Shown piece by piece: positions 22,429-32,259 of a DNA stretch of 64,000 nt (positions are counted from its first letter, which is position 1; every line of letters starts with the position of its first letter). Under the pieces are notes generated by a model that did not search any database, was not told where the DNA came from, and saw only the letters and a list, made by a program, of their open reading frames with translations. The DNA comes from Blepharisma japonicum (lineage: Eukaryota > Ciliophora > Heterotrichea > Heterotrichida > Blepharismidae): NCBI GenBank assembly GCA_949751835.1, contig CATKHK010000033.1, positions 248,001-312,000 of the forward strand, read 5' to 3'. The position numbers and the translations under genes were made by a program.

Positions 22429-22785
22429 TTATTTAGCTTTAGGTTTGTTCTTTGGATTTGATTCGTATAAGAACCTAATAAGGTCTTTTCTTTCAGCCTC
22501 ACTTTTAACACCAGCAAAAGCCATAGAGTTTCCTGCTGCGAATCCTCCTGGATTTTCAAGCCAAATGTTGAGGTTTTCTGCACCCCAGTTTTCTCCTTTA
22601 TGTCCTCCTAAGGCTGCTGAGAATTTGAATCCTTTGATAGTAGCGATCTTCCTTCCCCATACAGATTGGAGATTAGGGCCTATCGCATGCTTTCCTCCAG
22701 CAGCTACACTGTGGCAATTTTGGCAATTTCTTATAAAGATCTTTTTCCCGTTTGCTGCATTCCCTTCTGGGCCTTCTTCAGACAT
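22429..22785 (-). CDS. CYCS: Mitochondrial cytochrome c, 118 aa
   Basis: The haem-attachment motif CQNCHS is present at ~20-25 (C-x-x-C-H), followed by conserved GPNLQSVWGRK and the axial-methionine loop around NSMAFAG, with a C-terminal helix (ERKDLIRFLYES). Length matches eukaryotic cytochrome c. Cytochrome c carries electrons from complex III to complex IV in the intermembrane space. There is no cleavable presequence, as usual. The N-terminal extension (MSEEGPEGNAANG) is longer than in animals but similar to plants and protists. Confidence 0.95.
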   Translation of the reverse strand: MSEEGPEGNAANGKKIFIRNCQNCHSVAAGGKHAIGPNLQSVWGRKIATIKGFKFSAALGGHKGENWGAENLNIWLENPGGFAAGNSMAFAGVKSEAERKDLIRFLYESNPKNKPKAK

Positions 22786-23053
22786 TATAATTTTATTTAC
22801 GGCTATAATTTCACATTAAATCATGGTGCACTTTTTATTGAATCCTTTAATATTTTTTGAAAAAACTGCTCTGTAGCTTTTCTTATATGATTAAATTATG
22901 CTAAAATGCCGAAAATTATCCTAAATTAGTAAATCTGACAGATTATAAGTATTTCTCAACGATAATCTGGAAAAATATTAGGAATAGGAATTGGTAAGCT
23001 GGACAATGAATTCATGATTTGATTTGAATATCTTGATAATTAAAATGTGAAAA

Positions 23054-24457
23054 ATGGCTCTAGATGCCAAAATTGCAGCCTTTATAACAGAAATAGTTCA
23101 AACTGAGCCTAAAGAAGAGCAACCTGTTCAGATACTTAATAAGTCAGATTACTACACACACAAATTGGAAACTGAAAAAAGAAAAGGAGAAGGACTTGAT
23201 GATAAAATCAGAAAAATAAGAGAAAAAATTGCTAGAAGACAAGAAGAATTGAAAAATACAATAGGGTGGAAGAAGGAAGAGCACAAAGCAGTTAACAAAG
23301 TCAATTCATTAGAAACGCAACTTGAGCATACAAAAATAAGACTCAGTCAGTTAAAAAGCGACAATGAGCAGCTGAGAGAGCAAATTCAATTAATAAGAAG
23401 AAACAATATGGGCGCTGCCCGAGAAACCAGAAATATTTCTTTTGAAATTATGAAATCCAGAAACTTAGCAGAGTCATTTAATGGTAATTCAGTTAGAAAC
23501 AAAAGCTTGATTCTAAGTACTAGGAAAAAAGCTCAAAGATTAAACCAAAGATTTAAAGCCGACCAATCTGAAATGAGTTTTACAGAGTCAAGACTAGAAG
23601 ATGAGCTGCAAGAAAGATCTAAATCTATTTCGCCAATGCCTTTGCAAAGAGCAAGAACACCTTTTCATGAGATTTCGGACCATTTAAAAGTTCTTAAATT
23701 CTTGAGTAGAAAATGGACAAGAAAAGTGGGTGAGAAAACTGAATTAATCAAAGATTATGATCAGCAACTCAAGGAATATAGTCTAGCATTGACTGCTATG
23801 GGCGCCTCAATTTGCTCTAGAAATGTTAAAGAAATTGCCAAAGCCAATTTGAATAGCTATGAACAAGAAATTATGCTAAGATGTAATTTGCTTCAACTTA
23901 ATGAACAAAATGAAGTTTTTGAGCATGAACTTGGAAATATTCATGAAAAAATCCAGTATGTAAAAAATGCTGCACTGAATATAGATACAGGAAAAAGCGA
24001 TTTTCTGGCAAAAAAGCAAGCAGAGCTATCAAACTTGAAAAACAAAATCCAGCAATCTGAAGTAAAATATATATCAATAGAAGATGACTTTAAGTATCTG
24101 TCAAAAACTGTACTTGAAATGCTTAAAAAGTTACAAAAACTAGGAATTCAAGCATTCTCTCAGAAATTCGTAGAAGATCCTGAGCTAACCTATACAAACA
24201 TAATTTTGCATTTGAGTAAACTAGAGGAAGTTCTATATGTGTTTGGATCATCTTATAGCTCATCTCGAAAAGAGAGTCATTATAGATTTACTCCAGAGCC
24301 AGGAAGTTATGTTTCTGTTACTCCTCAAGGGTATTCAAGAGTTCATACTAATATATGTGACTTAGAGATTGATTTATCTGACTATGAAGAACATTCTCAG
24401 CCGCTTACAGTATCTGAATTTAGGCAAAAAGCACTATCTCAATTAAAACTTTATTAA
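23054..24457 (+). CDS. Coiled-coil protein, possible outer-dynein-arm docking type, 467 aa
   Basis: After a short N-terminus the protein is mostly coiled coil, with long heptad stretches (EKRKGEGLDDKIRKIREKIA, NSLETQLEHTKIRLSQLKSD, NEQLREQIQLIRRNN) and further helices near 230-380. The pattern of one long coiled coil broken by a central linker, with NEQLREQI followed by Arg-rich sequence, recalls ODAD1/CCDC114/CCDC63 docking-complex proteins, but similarity is limited and could reflect general coiled-coil composition. The C-terminal ~60 residues are acidic and Ser/Tyr rich. No intron, no TGA. An axonemal or basal-body role is a guess. Confidence 0.6.
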   Translation: MALDAKIAAFITEIVQTEPKEEQPVQILNKSDYYTHKLETEKRKGEGLDDKIRKIREKIARRQEELKNTIGWKKEEHKAVNKVNSLETQLEHTKIRLSQLKSDNEQLREQIQLIRRNNMGAARETRNISFEIMKSRNLAESFNGNSVRNKSLILSTRKKAQRLNQRFKADQSEMSFTESRLEDELQERSKSISPMPLQRARTPFHEISDHLKVLKFLSRKWTRKVGEKTELIKDYDQQLKEYSLALTAMGASICSRNVKEIAKANLNSYEQEIMLRCNLLQLNEQNEVFEHELGNIHEKIQYVKNAALNIDTGKSDFLAKKQAELSNLKNKIQQSEVKYISIEDDFKYLSKTVLEMLKKLQKLGIQAFSQKFVEDPELTYTNIILHLSKLEEVLYVFGSSYSSSRKESHYRFTPEPGSYVSVTPQGYSRVHTNICDLEIDLSDYEEHSQPLTVSEFRQKALSQLKLY

Positions 24458-25361
24458 ATGTAATTTTATTTCATTAAATATTTAATTAAAAGATGCACTA
24501 AGGTTAATTAAAATTACACATTATGTTACACAACTCTCAGATTTAATAGCATACTTATCTTTGAGGATAGCAGATTTATTGTGCAGCCATTCAATAAGAA
24601 CAAAATGCTAATAATCAATTGCTTCAATATCTTTCATATTATTTTCAAATTGCCTTCATCATTATAGATAAGTTATAAAAAAGAAAGATATATAAATTTT
24701 TAAAAATTATAAACATTTAATCATTTCATAATGAGCAAATCCTTGCAATCTAAAAATTAGAAATTTATTGAAATAAAATTTTAGATTATACCCGAGCTAG
24801 AATATTTGCTAATTTCGATCTATTTTTATATAATCATATTATAATTATAATAGAAGCAAAATGCATTTGATATTTATTACCCCAAAATTAAATACCAAGA
24901 AAATTACATTCATAATTAAATATTTGCAATAAAAGTTAAAGTCCATTTAATTTACATTATTTATTCAATTTTTTTTTGATTTGATAAAAAATGAAAATAG
25001 CCAACATATAAAAATGTCAATTTTATCCCTATTAGTTGAAATAATAATTATTATTAGTGCCCATATCTTTTATTTTTACAAAAATTCAATGCATACTTAT
25101 TCATGTCTTGCAAATATCTTAGAAGATGCAAATATAATTCTCAAACAAATTGTGTAGTTAAAATTAAAAATCTTATAATAATTTATTATTTAAATTTTAA
25201 AATCAAAAATAAGCTCGCATTGAGATAAAAGGAAAGAATTTACAAGACAGAGAAATTGAGTTATTTTGGCTATGGAAGATATTATTATTATAACCAAATA
25301 TTTGTATATCAAAATTGAAACTTACAAATTTGAGCGAAATGAAAACTAGACAAAAACGTAA
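24458..25361. other. Long AT-rich intergenic region
   Basis: About 900 bases between two plus-strand genes with no sustained open frame under UGA=Trp. Composition is dominated by A/T with several near-palindromic AT tracts (for example around 25045-25056, ATAATAATTATTATT). No tRNA, snRNA or repeat array was recognised. It presumably carries the cyclin promoter and possibly its unresolved first exon. Confidence 0.4.
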
Positions 25362-26294
25362 ATAATTTTAAATGAAATTCATACATGCAATCCTTACGAT
25401 TATGAAGGCTGGAAAGCCTGCAAAGTCTGTGGAGCTTTTTTACCATCAACTAGAGCAAAATCAATAAGAGAATCTTCAGATTTCCCTTCTCTAGGTGTTC
25501 ATCCCCAACAAATAATTAACACCTACAGAACATCAAAATTTACCCGCAGATACAATCCTTCAGCATCCTATTTAAAGGTAAACTTTATATAGTATCGTAA
25601 TGTTCTAATTGACTGGATATGCCATGTGGGTGAAGCTCTAAACTTTTCAGCCTTAACGATTCACGTGGCTGCTGCCCTATTTGATGCTGCTTTGGCTGCA
25701 AAGGATTTCCCGAAAAATAGTCTCCAATCTTTAAGCTTGGTTTCACTATTTGTTGCTGCGAAATCTGAGGACTCAGATACCTATCTTCCTCGCTTTCGAA
25801 GCTTAATTAAATACAGCAAGCATCCAACTGCTACTCTAAGAAGAATGGAGTTAGAATTACTGTCAGCTTTAAAGTGGGAATTATCTGCAGTAACTCCATA
25901 TCATTTTGTACAATTTTACATTGCCCACGGTATTGTATATACTGATGATTATATGAGAGGAAAACACTTAAGTGAAAAGAGTGCTAAATATGTCAATAAA
26001 TATGCAGATTTTTTTGTTGAAATGTGTCTCCAAGAATATGAATTAACTCAATACACACCTGAAAATGTTGCGTGCGCATGTATAGCTGCAGCAAGAAAAG
26101 CTGTTGACATTAGGTGTGTTTGGCCTTTGGAATTAGAAGAATTAACAGGGAAAAAACTTCAAGAAACTTGCTTTGCTAAAGTATGGGATATATACCAACA
26201 GAGATTTGTTGGAGGAAAAGGAAATGAACCGAAATCTGCAGGTGTGAAAAGAGAAAATCCGAGATGCCCAATAAAATCTGCAACTGTGATATAA
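25362..26294 (+). CDS. CCNJ: Cyclin J-like protein (5' end unresolved)
   Basis: Removing a 15-nt intron (25578-25592) joins NPSASYLK to YRNVLIDWICHVGEALNFS, the start of a cyclin box. The box continues ATLRRMELELLSALKWELS, and the second fold contains YADFFVEMCLQEYELTQYTP and ARKAVDIRCVWPLELEEL, closely following the cyclin J pattern of animal CCNJ. The upstream exon frame is open from 25362 (WKACKVCGAFLP, SSDFPSLGVHPQQI) but contains no in-frame ATG, and a TAA precedes it; the given start is therefore only the limit of the open frame. Either another small exon, an unusual start or a sequence error is involved. Cyclins activate CDKs; cyclin J is implicated in germline and early cell cycles in animals. 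Confidence 0.78.
25578..25592 (+). other. 15-nt intron (cyclin J-like gene)
   Basis: Sequence gtaaactttatatag. Removal restores the frame between exon 1 and the conserved cyclin box; without it, a stop (tag) interrupts. Confidence 0.9.
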
Positions 26295-26768
26295 AAATGT
26301 ATAATTAATATATTAATTAATTTTAAAATAATCGAAAAATTAAAATTCTTTAACTTAATTATTTATCAAACTTTTAAGAGAGCCTTTTTCATATGAGAAA
26401 ATAAAATGGGAAATATTAGTTCCACAACATCTAATAAAGAAATATAAAGTATAATATTTATAGCATAAATACGTCTTCTTAAATAATTCAGCCAACTAAA
26501 TTAGCAAGCGATACAATCTGAAGCATCTAATAATAATTGGAATATTATTCTCGCTATTTTTTTTTAATTAATTTTTTGAATGTTATATTTCAATTCTTAT
26601 CCCTTATTTCATTCCTTAAATAAATAATACTTATATATACTTTCAAATCATTTTTTATCAAATCCATGATCGAAAATTGTCCATATCCTTAAAACTGTCC
26701 AATTAAATGCCCTTGATAACCTCCTAATTATGCTGAACAGAAATGAATTTTTTAATCACTATTCTAAT
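26295..26768. other. Intergenic region upstream of the STK32-like gene
   Basis: AT-rich, about 470 bases. A tiny frame at 26406 (MGNISSTTSNKEI, then TAA) resembles the Met-Gly-Asn start of the downstream kinase but is closed by an in-frame TAA before a possible 15-nt intron-like string, so it was not called as an exon. Nothing else recognised. Confidence 0.4.
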
Positions 26769-27842
26769 ATGGGCAACTGTAACCTCAGAATCGACAGCTA
26801 CGATCCTACTGTCTCTCTAAATCGTCAAAATTTCACATTTCATTATCCCATAGGAAAAGGAGGCTTCGGTAAAGTGTGACGTGTGACTTTAAAGAAAAAC
26901 AAACAGGTATATGCAATGAAAGAAATGTTAAAAGCAAGAATTATTGCAAGGCGGTCTGTTCAATCAGTAATGAACGAAAGGAGGCTCCTAGCAATATTAA
27001 AACACCCTTTTATTGTGAATATGCAATTTGCGTTCCAAGATCACGAAAATTTGTATTTAGCGATGGATTTAATGCCAGGAGGAGATTTACGGTATCATTT
27101 ATCTAAAGTGAAACGATTCCCAGAGGAACAGACAAAATTTTTTGTAACGTGCTTGGTGATTGGATTGGAGTATTTACACAAAAATAACATAATTCATAGA
27201 GATATAAAGCCAGAAAACCTTGTTTTGGATAGCAAAGGATATGTACATATCACAGATTTTGGAATTGCAAGGATTTGGCAGCCTGAAAATTCAAATGAGA
27301 CTTCAGGAACACCAGGTTATATGGCTCCTGAAGTATTATGTAGGCAAAATCACAGTTTTCCAGTTGATTATTTTGCCTTGGGTGTCATTGTTTTTGAATT
27401 CATGACTGGGAAAAGACCTTATCTCGGAAAAGATAGAAAAGAGATAAGGGATGCAATAATAGCAAAGCAGGTTCAGCTGAAGCAAAGTGATGTGCCTAGT
27501 GGGTGAAGTGCAGAAGCAGTGGATTTTGTAAATAAATTAATTCAAAGAAAGCCTCCAAATAGATTAGGGACACAAGGAATTGAAGAAATCAAAGATCATC
27601 CATGATTGAGAGATGTTGAATGAGAAAGGGCTTTCAACAAGCAGCTTATTCCCACTTTTCGACCGCCAAATTCAGATAACTTCGATGCAAGACAAGTTAT
27701 GAACGAGTGGAAAGACGAAGCATCCATGGCTCAAAATAACCACTGCGAGCAAAATTTATTTATAGGATACTTTTTTGATCATAATCTCCCAACTGACCAT
27801 AATAACTCTTTGAGGAATCCCAGAATTGAAATTAAAGCTTAA
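26769..27842 (+). CDS. AGC protein kinase of the STK32 (YANK) type, 357 aa
   Basis: From ATG 26769 the protein begins MGNCNLRIDSYDP (myristoylation plus palmitoylation signal), then the kinase domain: IGKGGFGKVWRV with a TGA-encoded Trp, YAMKEMLK, GGDLRYHL, HRDIKPENLV, ITDFGIARIW, SGTPGYMAPEVL. After the domain it has IQRKPPNRLG, DHPWLRDVEWERAFNKQLIP and TFRPPNSDNF, the stretch typical of STK32A/B/C, along with the GGDLRYHL sequence. Four further TGA=Trp codons occur. STK32 kinases are poorly understood membrane-associated AGC-group enzymes. The gene is complete, ending TAA 27842. Confidence 0.92.
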
Positions 27843-28029
27843 TTTTTGCCGAAAACCATAAATAATTGTTATATAAAATTAAAATATATAAATATGTGCC
27901 AATTTTGGGGTAATAAATAATTAAATTTCATCTTTGATAATTATTCCTTAAAAATCATTACTTCAAGCGAATGTATGAACTTTTTAATAATGTTCTGTGG
28001 AAAATCAAAATTAGAAGATTATAATAAAA

Positions 28030-28206
28030 ATGTTGGTCTCTTTTCTAGCAAATAAGCTTATGCCGCTTATGAGAATGGGGTTAACACCTGTTTCAGCAAT
28101 GCCCCTTAGCACATATGAGAGATGGAGGTATAAAATGAAGAAACACAGAAGAGAAAAGCGAAGGCTAAAGATGAAAAGGCTAAAAGACAAACTTAAAATC
28201 AAGTAA
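28030..28206 (+). CDS. Very basic 58-aa protein, possible mitoribosomal mS38-like
   Basis: A short frame, ATG 28030 to TAA 28204-28206: MLVSFLANKLMPLMRMGL, a plausible mitochondrial targeting peptide, then STYERWRYKMKKHRREKRRL and KMKRLKDKLKIK. The motif K-M-K-K-H followed by a run of Arg/Lys helices is the signature of the mS38/AURKAIP1/COX24 family (DUF1713), a small-subunit mitochondrial ribosomal protein whose C-terminal helix is almost all that is conserved. The length is normal for that family. Called from pattern alone, so uncertain. The opposite-strand frame here is hydrophobic because it is complementary to this one. Confidence 0.55.
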   Translation: MLVSFLANKLMPLMRMGLTPVSAMPLSTYERWRYKMKKHRREKRRLKMKRLKDKLKIK

Positions 28207-28333
28207 GGATAAATCAATAAAACTTAGACTAAGAATCTCTTTCCTTTATTTATTCTAATCAATTCACAAACTATTTATTAACTCTCGATAAAAATCATAC
28301 ATTTTATCTTCACAATATAGTAAAAAATAAAGA

Positions 28334-29269
28334 ATGTCATTAAGCTATTACGACCAGCACTTATTTTGGCAGCAAAGAGTAGTTAAAGAAATCAGCGCAG
28401 CCTCAAAATTTTATGAGTATTTGTAACTTAGAAACAATGATGTGTATAAACTGAAATCGATATCAACGAACTCATTCCAGAAAAAAACGCACCACTCAAG
28501 GCCTTCTCATATGAGATCTTCTGTCCAAGCTCACTCTTTCCAATCCGACCCGATTCCTTATCTCTATTCTAACGATTACCGCACTACAAACGTTTACGCA
28601 GAAGTTCGTGGAAAATATGCGAGACCTCCACCTCCTCTCGCCAAGCCTCCTGAAGCAATTCAGTCATCGTTATTTACGCCTAACGAAATTAAATTAATTT
28701 CCAGACCTTCCACTTCAGGAAATTATCGGCCTAAACGATCTAAAACTCCAACTGTTTCTTTAAGCCATTCCCATATCGAGCCCAAGACTGTTGATATAAA
28801 ATCAGCTAAAAATTACGAATCACTTGAAAATCTCACTCATAAGAAAGTGGTGCCTTTTGAAAACGATAGCAAAGCTTATAAAATTCGTTCAGGAAGAAGC
28901 TCTTTGACAAGAACAAGATCAAGCAATAGAAGCATAAGCCATAAATCTGGAGAAGAACACATCGTTATCATGACTGAGCCTTGCGAAAACATCGAAGAAA
29001 GAGAAGACAAGAAAGAAGTCGAAGTCGAAAAGAGCAGAGAAGAGGAGAAAAATAACGAAGAGGAAAAGATTGGTGAAGGAATTAAAAACGAAGAAAATGA
29101 GAAAAATGACGAAAAAGATAACGTTTCAAACGTTTCATGGATCACATCAAGTTCTCATAAGAGATACATCGAAGAATTGGAAGAAATGCTAAAGGCTGAA
29201 AAAATAAAGAGAATCCATGCTGAAGAAGAGCTGAAACGCATGGCCAAATCTCAGCAGACGAAAAATTAG
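28334..29269 (+). CDS. Hypothetical protein with acidic C-terminal helix, 306 aa
   Basis: ATG 28334 opens MSLSYYDQHLFWQQRVVKEI and a 15-nt intron (28417-28431) removes an in-frame TAA, joining SKFYE to NNDVYKLKS. The N-terminal ~40 residues (helical, aromatic) look like a folded or binding segment; the middle is basic, Ser/Pro rich (RPSTSGNYRPKRSKTPTV) with an RSS/RTRSSNRS cluster; the C-terminal ~100 residues are highly charged (EEREDKKEVEVEKSREEEKN) and end in a coiled coil (EELEEMLKAEKIKRIHAEEE). No known domain. Composition suggests a cytoskeletal or ciliary protein. Confidence 0.7.
28417..28431 (+). other. 15-nt intron
   Basis: Sequence gtatttgtaacttag. It spans the in-frame TAA that otherwise closes the first exon; exon phase is kept. 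Confidence 0.85.
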
Positions 29270-29314
29270 ATTAATTAATCTTTATTATACGAATTTTAAT
29301 TGTATACAATAAAA

Positions 29315-30079
29315 ATGCTGAAAAGTCCATATGATACCGATTGCATAACTTGGAGTCCTCAAGGCCGATTATATCAAGTAGAATATGCAATGGAAGCAAT
29401 TAAACAAGGATCCCTCTGTGTTGGTTTAAAATCTAACCAGTTTGCAATTCTTGCAACCTTAAATAGAGCACCCTCAAAACTAGCAGAATATCAGCAAAAA
29501 ATTTATATGATAGACGATCATATTGGACTCTGCTTTTCAGGACTCACTGCTGATGGGAGACTTATTTGCAAATTCTTAAGAACTGAAGCATTAAACTACA
29601 AGTATACTTATGGAACCAATTGCAATCCTGGAAGACTTGTCAATAGACTCTCTGAAAAGGCTCAAATCAAGACTCAGAGATCGAGCAAGAGGCCCTATGG
29701 AGCTGGCTGCTTAATTGCTGGGTTTGATGTAAAAAACATATAGGAGCATGGTCCTCATATTTATGAAACTAATCCTGATGCAAATTTTTATGAATATTAT
29801 GCTTTTGCTATTGGATCTAGAAACCAGTCTGCTAAGACGTATTTAGAGAAGAACTTCGAAACATTCCCAGAAGGTAAATTTAATTTAGCATCCCGTGATG
29901 ACCTAGTCAAGCATGCTATAAAAGCTGTCAAGGTATCTGCACAAGGAGATGTTGAGTTGAATGGTAAAAGTGTAAGTGTTGCAATTGTAGGACAAGGCCA
30001 GCAGTTTACCTTTATTGACGAAAAAGAAGTAGAAAGAGTTCTTGAATCACTAAATCAAGAAATGGAGGTAGAAGTTTAA
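29315..30079 (+). CDS. PSMA1: 20S proteasome alpha-1 subunit (alpha6), 249 aa
   Basis: ATG 29315 gives MLKSPYDTDCITWSPQGRLY then QVEYAMEAIKQGS, the N-terminal signature of alpha subunits; YDxDxxxWSPQGR is specific to PSMA1. A 15-nt intron (29729-29743) sits after LIAGFD and joins it to EHGPHIYETNPDANFYEYYA. Later features match PSMA1: IGSRNQSAKTYLEK and SVAIVGQGQQFTFID. The subunit is part of the outer ring of the 20S core particle and is not catalytic. Length agrees with the family (~260). A TTG a little upstream in frame was rejected as start. Confidence 0.95.
29729..29743 (+). other. 15-nt intron (PSMA1)
   Basis: Sequence gtaaaaaacatatag. Removing it turns an apparent stop into the continuous alpha-subunit sequence ...AGFD/EHGPH. 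Confidence 0.95.
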
Positions 30080-30122
30080 CTTTAATAGATCTTTAGAAAG
30101 CATTTAGACTTAATTATCTCAG

Positions 30123-31481
30123 TTATTTGGCTTCGTTTTCTTCATCTATTAGGTATGGCTCCAGTTCATTTAAAGGCTGCTCAATCGATGATCTAAAGAC
30201 CCACATTGTTATCGGTGCAATTAAAGCAACTGCTGCAATTATTAGTCACATATATTGGCAGTCTCTTTCTCCATCTTCTGGACAGTACTCTTCCAATAAA
30301 AATCCTGACATAAGCCCACTTATAGTCATAGCCAGGTAATATTTGGCTGACAAAATCCCAATATAGACACCTACTTCTCCATGAGGAGCAAAATGAAAGG
30401 CATAATCCATCATTCTTGGAACAATCAGTGATTCAGCTAACGCAACACCAATCGCAAAAGCTGTGCACGTTACATATGTCGAGCCAAATAAAAAAAATAA
30501 GGGGGATATGCCAGAAACAAAAGCTCCTATTGTTACAACTGTATATGAATTATAATAATAGCTTAATGGGATGAAGCATATTGTGAAAACTACAACAGCT
30601 AAAAAATTGAATGCTAAGACTATTCCATAATTAGCATTGTCTCCTATTTCTCTTTCCATATATGTAGGCAATGTTGCATCTAAATGCCTAAACGATGTTT
30701 TTTCTAGCGTTAAAAGAAGAGATAAAACAAAAAAACGTCAAAACCTCTTGGTTGTCGCTGCTTCTCTAAATGATTGCAAATATGTTTTGTCTGGGAGTCC
30801 CACCTCATTGTGAACTTCACTGAAATTATTCAAATAAAGGCCTCCAATAATTGTCATCAGCGCAAAAAACGAGCCAACCAAAAAGCCAACTCTATATTCC
30901 CAATAATTATCTCCAGCAAGTGCTGATGAAAAATTTACAATAATGCCTGCTAAAGGGCTTGTACCAATAATAAAAATAACTGACAATGCAATAGCCACAC
31001 TTCCAGTATCTTTTGTTGTATAATCTTTAATCGAAGTTTTGCTTGATGCAATCCCTAGCGCAACTCCAATCGAAATGGCTGTATATAGTATAGCAATAAA
31101 AACTCCAACATTTTCTATGAAAGTGATGATAATCGCCCCACACATAATCAACATGCCTGATTGCATCAAGACAATCTCATGTCCAGCCACATCAATATAA
31201 GTTCCTAATAAAAGTAAATATAAAGCAATGCACAAGCCAAAAATCGCATAATAAGTCCCTGTCATTGAATCACTTAAATCCAAATCATCTGAAAGAAACA
31301 GTCTGATAGAATAAAATAGTGTATATGACGATAAAGATGTAAGGAGTATATTTATCAAAACTACGTAAATTTTAGAGTCACTTTCAAAAAATTTGGAAAA
31401 TAATGACTTGAGTGTTCGAAATTGAACAGAAATAGGAGGCTTGATTAGAGGGTCTTCTTCAGTTGCTTCTTGGGATGACAT
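30123..31481 (-). CDS. Major facilitator superfamily transporter, 452 aa
   Basis: ATG 31481 to TAA 30123, with two TGA=Trp codons at forward 30738 and 30246. A short acidic N-terminus (MSSQEATEEDPLIKP) with a dileucine-like signal is followed by about twelve hydrophobic segments in two groups of six separated by a polar loop (EVHNEVGLPDKTYLQSFRE). The loop after TM2 reads GTYIDVAGHEIVLMQSG, equivalent to the MFS loop-2 motif. The second half begins EKTSFRHLDATLPTYMERE, reminiscent of proton-coupled peptide/nitrate (POT-like) carriers, but substrate cannot be given. Confidence 0.8.
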
Positions 31482-31643
31482 CTAAATTTTATCATGGTGG
31501 AATGCGTTTTTTGAATAAATAGCTAAAAAATAAGAAATTTTATTAAACTTTAGAAAAGATAATATATTGTATTTTAAAAACTATAGATTGCATTATTAAT
31601 TATTAATTATCAAATTAATAATTCATTGCACCTAGCCAAATCT

Positions 31644-32213
31644 TTATATATTTTTCAGTATCAATCTTGGGGAGATTCCATTCAATTTTGGCAATCTAAC
31701 ATGATATCTTGGAGAGTTTATATGTTGCCTTTCTTTGATAGTGGATTTTGAATTTCTGCATGCATGATCTGGAAAAATATCGAAATTCACTAATTTAAAT
31801 TTCCTTGGAGATAAGTGAATAGAAGGTTCTTTCCTTTCGTCTGAAAATTGAGGAGTCATCTTACCTAAGTTAACTTTCGTTAATGACGAATTCAATAATA
31901 AAGACCTCTCTGTCTCTATTTCCAATTTATTAGGAGAAAAGATTTTTGGAAAGCTTTTCATTACTCTTGGACTATTCCTCTGCCTAATTCTTGATGGTAG
32001 CTCTTTAAAGGTCGCATTTCTTGGTGCACTCATATGTCTTGGAAGCTCTATTTTATTATGTAGAACTTGGCAGTAATTTCTTTGAATCTCAAATGAATCT
32101 TTAAAAGTCTTTGAAAACGAAACTTGTCGGATATGATTGATATCTTTTTCTTTTAAACTTAACTCGATTCTTTTCAAAAATCCTGATTTACACTCTGGAA
32201 TACCATTTTCCAT
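31644..32213 (-). CDS. Hypothetical basic protein, 189 aa
   Basis: ATG 32213 to TAA 31644, no TGA and no intron. The protein is rich in Lys, Arg, Ser and Pro with repeated S-P-R/S-P-x motifs (RNSPRVMKS, IFSPNKLE, HLSPRKFK, INSPRYHVRLP, GISPRLIL). These spaced SP(R/K) sites suggest a phosphorylated, disordered, possibly microtubule- or DNA-associated protein. No domain recognised. Confidence 0.55.
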   Translation of the reverse strand: MENGIPECKSGFLKRIELSLKEKDINHIRQVSFSKTFKDSFEIQRNYCQVLHNKIELPRHMSAPRNATFKELPSRIRQRNSPRVMKSFPKIFSPNKLEIETERSLLLNSSLTKVNLGKMTPQFSDERKEPSIHLSPRKFKLVNFDIFPDHACRNSKSTIKERQHINSPRYHVRLPKLNGISPRLILKNI

Positions 32214-32259
32214 ACCTATTATTTTACATATAATTAAATGATAATCTCATTATTTATGA

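Noticed and set aside
26406-26447. Short MGNISSTTSNKEI frame upstream of the STK32-like kinase
   Set aside because: An in-frame TAA closes it before any splice site; the kinase has its own ATG with a Met-Gly-Asn-Cys start.
28876-29145. Minus-strand Ser/Phe-rich ORF of 89 aa
   Set aside because: Antisense of the Glu/Lys-rich C-terminus of the plus-strand gene.
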